In this document: positions 56,670-64,000 of the stretch, piece after piece
Layout: each line of letters opens with the position of its first letter
Numbering within the stretch: position 1 is the first letter of the stretch
From: Hydrotaea diabolus
Lineage: Eukaryota; Arthropoda; Insecta; Diptera; Muscidae
Length of the DNA: 64,000 nucleotides
Direction of reading: 5' to 3'
Assembly (NCBI GenBank): GCA_963513945.1
Contig: OY740718.1
Coordinates: forward strand, 182,493,162-182,557,161
The notes under the pieces: generated by a model
Told to the model about the DNA's origin: nothing
What the model saw: only the letters and a program-made list of their open reading frames with translations
The model's database searches: none
Made by a program: the position numbers and the translations under genes

Positions 56670-57170
56670 GGTGATCAATCTAAAGGTATTTTTTCAATAG
56701 GGTTTTTTACAGATTTTTACCTCATTTATTGTTTTTCTTTTCAATGTTGTTTGTTATTTCATCATGGAAAGACATACACCACCAAAACCTCGAAATGGTG
56801 CGGTTTATGGACTGGAGGAATAATCGGTCAATATTTTTTTAAAATTTGTAACGGGTGATAATTCTAGAGGTATTTTTTTCAATAGGGCTTTTTATTGATT
56901 ACGCGTGAGTTGTGTTAAACTTTATGTTTTTTCTTTTTAGTTTTGTTTGCCATTTCATCATGTATCATCCACCGCTATCGAGCCTTTTGCCATACCGGTC
57001 AAAATGCTCGAACGACTCATCCAAAATTGGACCTTCAGAATGGCGACCCTGAGGCGTAGTTGCGACCAAATTTGAAGGAAATTATATTCAAAAAATAAAT
57101 GGCATAAAATCTCTATTCGAATGAACAATAAAAATTTCACACTTTAAATTATTGTATTTTTTTTCTCACC
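56670..57170 (+). pseudogene. Two rosa-type remnants in tandem
   Basis: The first (56670-56848) has a left end AGGGTGATCAATCTAAAGG and the start MERHTPP joined by deletion to SKWCGLWTGGIIGQYFF. The second (56853-57170) has a left end GGGTGATAATTCTAGAGG, a short 5' UTR, then a jump to the C-terminus (ARNDSSKLDLQNG in one frame; PVKMLERLIQNWTFRMATLR in another) and the 3' UTR. Both are internal-deletion forms that keep the normal, not the foldback, 5' end. Confidence 0.65.
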
Positions 57171-57224
57171 CGATTTATGAGCTGAATGTTGATTATGGCT
57201 CCAGCCCCGTCTAGGGTGTGTGGT

Positions 57225-57625
57225 GTTTTGCTGTAATATCCAGCAATATCTACTTTTGCCATTTTTTGGATCTTGATGAGATAGTTCTTCCAGTATAGCT
57301 GAATATGTAGTATTCTAACATTTTCAGCCGGATATTCTTAAAGTATGAAAGGCACAAAAAGACTCAGAAAGTTTAAAGTTGAGGAATTCACTCGGATATC
57401 TTCCTCTTCAGGTAGTTCAAGCTTTTTGGTCTAGTAAAGGGATTTTAAAATTCGGGATCTTGTATTCCCTTAGAACAAAAGTAGCTCTGTTTTGCATGGG
57501 TTGTCGTCTAATGCGTTGTCCTCGGCCCACTAAAAGAGTTTCCTTAGTGATCGTTTCATAATTTCACTAATCGTTGCCAGAATTTAACATAGGAGCAGTA
57601 CTTCATCATCAGCATACGCCTTTCT
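57225..57625 (-). pseudogene. Non-LTR retrotransposon reverse-transcriptase relic (jockey-like)
   Basis: The minus strand reads AYADDEVLLLC near 57620, the catalytic YxDD box of reverse transcriptase. Then stop, ILATISEIMKRSLRKLF, stop, WAEDNALDDNPCKTELLLF, a typical continuation of the palm/thumb in jockey-clade elements of flies. Frameshifted pieces (IPNFK, LELPEE) follow. Upstream fingers and the endonuclease are absent. Identified from these words only. Confidence 0.7.
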
Positions 57626-57639
57626 TTTATTTCTATATT

Positions 57640-58505
57640 TTTTTCTAAGCGCTTTTTTAAAATTTATTTAAAGCATCATCATCTTAATCAAGCACCCTGT
57701 ATAGACAGACGGCTCTTACAAGTTATGTTGTTTGCAAATTGTTTGTAATCTGTAACAGTACAAAAGTAAAAAGCAAAATGTTTTTCCATTCCCACAGTGA
57801 AAATTGACCTTGTTTTGGGGGTTTATGACCCACCCCAAAAAGAAATTTTGTCTGGCATGTCTGAAAATAATATAACGCACAAAAGAATGTTTTTAAAATC
57901 GTTTTATTTTCTTTTTTAACATTAAAACAGCTTAAATCGAAAAATATCATTATGAATTGTACAGGTTATGAATTTTCTTAAATGGCTTCCATTTCAAGTG
58001 GCTATTCAAATAAAGTATGCCTGCGTACATGTGTACTTAAAATCGTTTCCATTTGTTCGTTTCACAAATTATTTATCTAAGTTTTCTTTTTATTTCGTTT
58101 CTACATTCGTTTTCTAGGTAATGTTCATACCTTTGTATAAATTAACGTTGAGCATCTTTAACAATTTATAAAGGGACTTTGTTATTTATACCAAAATGCA
58201 ACTAATTTGCCACTAATACCGAGCTAAACATCTTATAACAAATTCCTGTCAACGGATTTTCTGATCAAAAAATGGGAATTGAACATTGGTTCAGTAGTAC
58301 TTTTCGTATTGGTTCAAGTGTGTATTTCGATACACTTCATGTAGTGGGAGTGCCAGACTCGCTTGCATTGAAACACCTCAAGTGTTCGATTAATTAAAAA
58401 CTGGTCGTAATAAGTAAATAGTAAAAATAGCTTCTTGTCATTATTGCACTTGCAGGCGAAACATGCACTGCATCGCCATCATCGTCTCCCTAATCGCCTC
58501 TGTGC
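57640..58505. other. Downstream flank of the receptor gene
   Basis: AT-rich; probably contains the receptor 3' UTR on the minus strand. AATAAA-like words occur (complement near 58415 and 57990), but none can be chosen as the polyadenylation site. Confidence 0.35.
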
Positions 58506-58908
58506 CTACAAACGAGGACTATCTATCACTGTCTGGACGGTGCAGCTATTCACTCGAATACTCGAATTTCCAGCCAAGCATAAATTTCCATTTTTGGGCT
58601 TTGAGCGCTTGCGCCGGAACCATTTGCCACACCATTGCATGCCCTTGAAGGTGTCGAGGAAGGCCCGTCGAAAGTTCGCATTCATGAAGCAGTATGTGAT
58701 CGGATTACAGCAGCTCGACGAGTATGCCAACAGCTGTAATGCACTTATCGACTTGTAATCGATGTACTCGTAAATGGCAGAGCCTATGTACATGGCCACC
58801 GTGTTGATGACATACAGTGGCGTCCAGCAGATGAAGAACTCCAGCACTAAGACGGATAGCATTTTGACGACACGTTTTTTGCTTTCGAGATTTTTCGCAA
58901 TGTTGTTT
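58506..58908 (-). CDS. CCKLR: Cholecystokinin-like (sulfakinin) receptor, last coding exon
   Basis: The last exon of a class A G-protein-coupled receptor that responds to sulfakinin peptides in insects. It runs from the acceptor CTATTTCAG (AG at 58909-58910) to TAG at 58506, 133 codons. Residue positions within this exon: 1-12 end of the third intracellular loop (NLESKKRVVK), 13-37 transmembrane helix 6 with CWTP at 27-30, 53-75 helix 7 with NPITY at 68-72, then a C-tail with CC-free basic stretch KWFRRKRSK. The stretch LLAYSSSCCNPITYCFMNA and EFFICWTPLYVINT are hallmarks of the Drosophila CCKLR pair at 17D. Which paralogue it matches is not settled. The frame is intact, so the gene is probably functional. 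Confidence 0.88.
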
Positions 58909-59013
58909 CTGAAATAGAGAGAGAACAAATAAAAATGGACAAATAAAAATTACTTTGTTGAATTTTTATATGTATTAAAGGAAAAGTTGTGTTACGTAAA
59001 TAGGGCCTAATCT

Positions 59014-59514
59014 AAAGTGTGGTCCAACCGAAATGTACGATTTATATTTGATTTATTGTGATCATTTGTTAATATTACTTTTTGAAAGAGCGAGAGGTAC
59101 GATGTTTATTGTGAGTCATACCTTGAAGTAATTTGTTGTCTAACTTTATTTGACATTTCTTTGTTTCAGTGTTTCCCCAACCAATAAGAGGTACACAATT
59201 CAGCAGCTCCTTAAAATTGTTAAAGCCTTTTATGAAAATTGGCTTTCAATGTACGTTTATAAGCCAAGAACAATTTAAAAGCTAAAGGATGAGAAAATAC
59301 GGCACATTAACGACATTGAACCTCCCTTAGGTCTAAGAGCCATTGAAAATATAGACTTTGTAATAGAGATATGCCAAAGAAGCTGTGGCTAGCATTGGCC
59401 TATTTTATGTTTGTCATATATCATTCTGTCATAATAATGCAATTTTAAGACAATTCTCTAAAAACTTTTTGATTTTTTTATAACTAAGATCGTACGTTCT
59501 AGGTGGACCACCCT
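59014..59514 (+). mobile_element. N1: MITE with decayed transposase N-terminus
   Basis: The ends AAGTGTGGTCCAACC and GGTGGACCACCCTT are inverted and bordered by TA. Inside, NKRYTIQQLLKIVKAFYENW followed by DIEPPLGLRAIENIDFV resembles the first helix-turn-helix and linker of DD39-41D transposases. The catalytic part is missing. N2 and N3 are relatives. Confidence 0.6.
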
Positions 59515-59828
59515 TTAAATTAGCAGAAAAAGTAAAAAATAATTTTTTTAGTCATATTATTTGTTTATTGGAAAGGTAAAACCTATTCATTATTTTTAGA
59601 ATACAATTTTATTGATGAGACTTTCTTTGCTGTCTTCGCAGTAGATCGTGCTGCTAATTTATTCAGACCTTGAAAGGGTTTGATCGATGGTGGCATACCA
59701 GAACGCCTAAGGACATAATGTCTATTAGCATTTAGACGTTGATAAAGTGTCATAAGTCCGTTGACATAATGGCACTTCCAAAAGTCATACAAAATCCATA
59801 ACTGCCGAGTCACAATGGGATGTTAAGG

Positions 59829-60181
59829 GTGGTCCAGTCATTATGCTCGATGTCACACTTTAAGGTCAAGTTTTTGCCCAACTTAATTTGACATTTCTTT
59901 GTTCTAGTATTCGACAAATTCAACCATTAAAAGGTACACAATTGAGCAGAGCATTAAGATTGTTGAAGCTAGTGGATTAGGTTATTTGGCACATTAACAC
60001 ATCCATAATGTCTCCGAGTCATTAAAAATATGGACCATCGGATAAAGGTATGCTACCAAAGTCGTGGCGTGCATTTGGCAGATACATATTTGGTTTCACA
60101 TATAAAAGATTAAGATAAATCTTCAAAAATTTTTGTTTTACCTAAAATTAACATTGTGATGTTTAGTTAGACCGTTCTTTA
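59829..60181 (+). mobile_element. N2: MITE related to N1
   Basis: The left end AGGGTGGTCCAG after TA; the right end (AGACCGTTCTTTA) is degraded. Shares GACATTTCTTTGTT and AAAGGTACACAATTGAGCAG with N1, so the same transposase start (RYTIEQ-type) lies inside, broken. Confidence 0.55.
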
Positions 60182-60339
60182 TTAAGATAATTGTTTTTTT
60201 TTTACAGAGTTACAGTCAATTTACACATACAGAACAACATCGAATGGCCTAAAGATTCTCTGGTCACTCTAAACAAAAATTTTCAAATCTGTTCATCCTA
60301 AAAGTATGCTTTAGAAATATTCGTTCCATATTTTATTAT

Positions 60340-60640
60340 TCGGCCGTGCCTTATTGAAGCCGATTTTGTATAACCTCCACCGAATGGTGGATGGTATATT
60401 ATTTGTCATTCTGTTTGGAACGCCATGAAATCTCGATCGGACTCCCTTCAGGAATATTAACTCCTGGTTGTCATAAAATTCTAAGACGATCTAGCCACTC
60501 CTTCTGTCCGTGCCTCTGTTGAAAGCACGATAGTGGTCGACTGAATCAGTTTTGCATGATGATCAGCCCAAGGGTGGGAAAAAATTCCGTTTAGGAGCTA
60601 AAGGTACCTCGGTAAAGAGTAGACTTTTTTCAGTATTTGC
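60340..60640. repeat. Diffuse non-coding fly repeat
   Basis: Text such as CACCGAATGGTGGATGGTAT, TTTGTCATTCTGTTTGGAAC, and ACGATCTAGCCACTCCTTCT plus TGTTGAAAGCACGATA has the wording of a widespread dipteran dispersed repeat. No termini or frame are visible. Confidence 0.5.
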
Positions 60641-61361
60641 TTAACAAGTTATAAGTTTTTGTAATGGGACAATGGTTAAATGTTGACTGTAAGTTAGGAC
60701 CCACCAAATACTTCAAAAAAAAACAATGGGTTCTCTTAGTAAGGACGTTCTTAATGCATCACAAAAACTGCATAATTACTGGACCCTTTGCCTCGTGTGG
60801 CCAAAAAAACGTCCGGAATGGTTAAATGGAAGATTAATGGGCAATATTGACAAGGAAAAGCAAATTTTGTCAAAGCAATACAAGGCCAGTTTAATGTTTT
60901 GGGTGGGCCCTTGTATTCATGTTCACATTGCCGCTAAGATCAAAATGGCCCTCAACATACATAAACTAGCAAATTTTCAAGCTGTTGTCTTCTTCGGCCA
61001 TTTTAATAATATTTTGGCAAAATTCCATTTGAATAATTTAACCCGAAGGGTTTAATTTGCTCGTAGTTTGAACTTTGTACGGAAACAGGTTTAAGTCATC
61101 ATGAATTATCCGTTGTAATGACCGTCTGCAGACTGCAATTTACGTCGATAAGATTCGAGTCGAAACGATTAGATTTGTCTGAATTGAATATGGAGTCTTG
61201 AACCCGAACATAGGGATCTCGATGGTACGGTCCTTGTAAGATGCTTCTTGTTTGTCAGCCTCATAATAGTATATGGTTGTGGCAACCAATAGGAAAATAA
61301 TCAAATAAATCCAGTAAAACTCATCCATTTTTTCACTTTTTCCTCGTCATGACCCTCCCTA

Positions 61362-62648
61362 CACTGAGAAGAAAAAAACCTTTTATACGGTTAATTTAAC
61401 CATAAATAAACATGATTTGGAGTTTACGTTATATAAAGTTAATTTAAACATTTTGTTGCTGACTGGTATTTAACAATAATAATAGTAAGTTTAACTATTC
61501 TATGGTTGATTTGTTTAACCATGAAAATTGTTAGTTTTAAAATAATTATTGTTGTTTTAACAATGCATTGTTGGGTTTTTTAACCATTAAAGTTGTTATT
61601 ATTAAAACATTTATTGTTGTTTTAACAATGCATTGTTTTTAACCATGAATATTGCTAATATTAAAATTTCATAGTTAATTTATTAAAACAATACATATTC
61701 AATTTAACAATGAAGTTTTTAAAAATATTAACTATGAAATTATTAGAAATCGTTTTTACTGTTAAGTTAACTTATTATTAGTTAACTCTTTTAACCAGAA
61801 ATATAGTTTGTTTAATATTAAATTAACCTACTTATTATGTTTTTGTTTTGTTTACATTTATTCTGTATTTTTTCATTATTATGACTTGATTATTTTTAAT
61901 TTTGTTGCGAGACCTTTTTGTTGTTTCATTTTCAAAATCAACTAAAAATCGGTGAAATGTATTGGCTACGGCTGCCAGGCAGACTGTACAGCTGGTGTCT
62001 AACCCGCCAAGGTTTTTCTTCAGCAGTTATTGGCAACGATTACTTCGGCTACAAATCAAATGACTTAACTAAAAATCGGTGAAATGTATTGACTACGGTT
62101 GCCAGGCAGGCTGTACAGCTGTTTTTTAACCCGCCAAGGTTTTTCTTCAGCAGTTATTGGCAACGATTATTTCGGCTACAAATCAAATGACTTATAGTAT
62201 TATGATTAATGAGAATTACCCTTTGCGTATATTCTTCGAACTTTGCGAAAAACAATATCATTGCGCTATGAAGATTGTACAGCGGCATTTGGTAGTGGTT
62301 TTTTAAAAGAGCGAGATAAATTGTCTAATGATCTTTCTCACAATTACACACACGTTCAGAGCAAAGAAAGAAAAGAAAAAGAGTGGGAGAATTAGACAGT
62401 TGAAACTTCGTGTAACTTAATTCTGAACTTCGCAGATCAAAACAGATCAAAAACTTTGATACAACAGAACCGAATGATCTTTTTCTGCCTCTATCTTGAA
62501 AAATCCAACCTTATATAATGTTAACTCAACTATTTTGCATGTACATTTGACCTTAAATAACGTTATTTTGTCTTCGTTGTCAAACATTTACCATGGAAAT
62601 TTAACCAGACACATGGTTGGAAAAAACCATTGTATTTTCGGCTCAGTG
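61362..62648. mobile_element. P6: TA-flanked element with CACTGAG ends
   Basis: The left end TA-CACTGAGAAGAAAAAAACC and the right end ATTTTCGGCTCAGTG-TA are inverted for the outer 7-12 bases. 61380-61820 is made of TTTAACCAT and TTGTTRTTTTAAC words in variable spacing. The right part near 62500-62640 repeats TTAACTCAAC, TTGACCTTAAAT and TTTAACCAG. A 127-bp tandem duplication lies in the middle. No coding capacity. Confidence 0.6.
61941..62194. repeat. 127-bp tandem duplication
   Basis: Two direct copies (61941-62067 and 62068-62194) starting ACTAAAAATCGGTGAAATGT and ending AATCAAATGACTTA, differing at only a handful of positions. The unit is richer in GC than its surroundings and contains GCCAGGCAG and CTGTACAGCTG. 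Confidence 0.85.
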
Positions 62649-62949
62649 TATGAGTACTTCAAGAACATCAATTGTGTTAGTAAAAAGTTGTTTTCCTCTG
62701 ACCTAAATTTTAAATTATTCGTTGAACAAGTGAGGTATGTGGATTTAAAGATCTAAAAAATATATTCTGAAGGTTCAGATACTTGGAATTGTGCACCGAT
62801 ATTACAGTTCCAATAACTGAAAATACAGAGCACCATTCAATCGAAGTGCATTTAACCTTAATCATTAGGTTGGCAAAAATTCGGTTGTGGCAACGAATCT
62901 GTTGATGGCTCTCGATGTGGAGTCTCTTTAGAGTTGGCAAGAGTGAGTT

Positions 62950-63262
62950 GTATTTTCGTGGGCAATTGTGTGAAGAAAACTTGAAAAGTAAGGTTTACAA
63001 CATTAGTTCTCATTCGTTTGCGGAGAGCCTGGCCTTATAGAGTTCGGTTTTACTTTCAACAATTGCAGCAAGGCTTTCTGAAGAGGGTTGTCACGGACCC
63101 GAAATCATGATAAAAGTAGTGTGCAGCCACGAAAATCAATGTCACTTTGCCATTTTGTTAAAAACTTGTCTTCTATTTGAATATAGAAGCAAGAGGTCTT
63201 GAGCCGGTTTAATCCCTGTTCAATATGTAAAAGCAACAGACCGAAATAACACAAACGAGCTA
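62950..63262. mobile_element. Q2: MITE related to Q1
   Basis: Shares GAAGAAAACTTGAAAAGTAA, GATAAAAGTAGTGTGCAGCC and GCAAGAGGTCTTGAG with Q1. The right end reads GACCGAAATAACACAAACGAGC, the complement of the left end of Q1. Its left inverted end is missing. Confidence 0.6.
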
Positions 63263-63449
63263 AACAAAATATATTTTTTGTTAATTTAAACCGAAAATTA
63301 TGTTGATACTTTTTGGTAATCCAGGTAAACCGAACACATTACATTTAACCATCTTTTGGTAACAGATATTTGTGGTTATGACAATCGAATTCAAGGAGAA
63401 CATAAAATTAACAATCTATAACAACAATGCATGTACAAATTCAATTCCA

Positions 63450-63710
63450 AACTCATCTTATTAGTTGAGGTTAGTTTTTTCAAAAGATAGTGTCAGTTTC
63501 ATCTACTGAAAATATCTGTGTACACAATCAACATTAGGTTGTGGCAACAAATCTGTTCTCTGTGTACAAAATCAGTGCCAAAATCATCTTATAAGTTGGG
63601 GTTACCGTTACTTAGTTATTTCAAACGATAGTGTCAGTTGCAATTACTAAAAATATCCGTGTATACACTCAACATTCGGTTGTGGCCACAAATCTGTTCT
63701 CTGTATATTT
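63450..63710. repeat. 141-bp tandem repeat with GTTGTGGCAACAAATCTG ends
   Basis: GATAGTGTCAG at 63486 and 63627, and GGTTGTGGCAACAAATCTG at 63537 with a variant at 63678, give a period of 141 bp. The unit end TTCTCTGTG-TA matches the CACAGAGAA-type termini of the P-like group. A third related word lies at 62880-62900. Confidence 0.65.
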
Positions 63711-63796
63711 GTATGCGATTAAAATTATAAAATATCCTAGCAGGGACACGTTCTGCCCGAAACCGAATACTCAGTGGGGTTCCATTACATACATAC

Positions 63797-64000
63797 CTTC
63801 TTAAAACCGAATCGGAAGACCTTAAATTGCGTTTACTGCTGAATAGCTTCTTGCCTTCGCCCCTGCCGTACAGTTCCGGGATGCTCACATGTTGCGTGTA
63901 ACAGTTACGCGCGTTGTTGTGCGAGTGTGGCGTTTGGTTGCCATGATGATGATGATACTGTTGCATCTGATAGCGACAAGACGTTGTAGACGACGATGCC
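63797..64000 (-). CDS. CCKLR: Cholecystokinin-like (sulfakinin) receptor, upstream exon (partial)
   Basis: The frame is open from the window edge to a GTATGT donor at 63796; 67 codons plus two bases of the next are visible. The residues (QQYHHHHGNQTPHSHNNARN, then LYGRGEG and SSKRNLRSSDSVLR) are polar, with histidine and asparagine runs, and hydrophilic throughout. This suits the long third intracellular loop between helices 5 and 6 of CCK-like receptors. Joining to 58908 keeps the frame (…SVLR-R-NNIAKNLESKK). The exon continues beyond the window, where helices 1-5 should lie. Confidence 0.78.

Larger units (their letters stand above)
58909..63796 (-). other. Phase-2 intron of the receptor gene
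   Basis: A 4.9-kb intron with donor AAG-GTATGTATG at 63797/63796 and acceptor TTTCAG-AAACAAC at 58909/58908. The split codon AG+A restores arginine. It is filled with MITEs and simple repeats (listed separately). The frames at 59583-59813 (minus), 60726-61055 (plus) and 61140-61328 (minus) inside it have no recognisable content. Confidence 0.75.

Noticed and set aside
59583..59813. A 76-residue minus-strand frame in the receptor intron
   Set aside because: No recognised family; it could be the 3' end of an unidentified element, but nothing supports it.
60726..61055. A 109-residue plus-strand frame containing KQYKASLMFWVG
   Set aside because: Faint resemblance to a transposase core, but no catalytic residues or inverted ends could be placed.
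61140..61328. A 62-residue minus-strand frame with a hydrophobic N-terminus (LIIFLLVATTIYYY)
   Set aside because: It lies in the receptor intron, has no homology I recognise and no splice partner; AT-rich sequence easily yields such hydrophobic frames.

Overview
This window looks like AT-rich, repeat-laden DNA from a higher fly (Diptera, Brachycera). Two things support this. The one clear host gene is a cholecystokinin-like (sulfakinin) receptor of insect type, and the mobile DNA is dominated by insect Tc1/mariner elements, including rosa-type (DD41D) mariners, a group first named from a tephritid fruit fly. The species is not decided by the sequence. No bacterial-style operon, CRISPR array, tRNA or rRNA gene was seen.

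Layout. 1-26 kb: decayed mariners (A1, B1, B2, the G foldback derivatives, fragments C, H and M), E-type MITEs, a short rosa derivative (I) and a maT-like element (D1). 26-33 kb: mariners A2 and B3, then B4 inserted in a DDxD element (J). 34-38 kb: element K, a rosa element (G4) inside an approximately 250-bp dispersed repeat, and one E copy. 38-40 kb: a low-complexity foldback element (P2) and an unrecognised 151-codon ORF. 40-47 kb: mariner B5 nested in maT-like D2, more rosa and mariner fragments, and a tandem block of the 250-bp repeat. 47-52 kb: MITEs and a broken copy of an arthropod multicopy gene whose intron holds an E element. 52.6-55.6 kb: mariner A3 nested in a Tc1 element with IR/DR ends. 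56-57.6 kb: rosa fragments and a jockey-like reverse-transcriptase relic. 58.5-64 kb: two exons and a 4.9-kb, repeat-filled intron of the receptor gene, on the minus strand and running off the right edge.

No transposase here appears intact. The value of the window is structural. Nested insertions can be unpicked base by base through TA target duplications. One non-autonomous foldback lineage is shared by three rosa copies. Nine copies of a MITE occur in one-unit and two-unit forms. A loose group of TA-flanked elements shares only short CAC..AGA-type termini, and its interiors are built from words resembling its own subterminal sequence. That last group is the best candidate for something poorly described.
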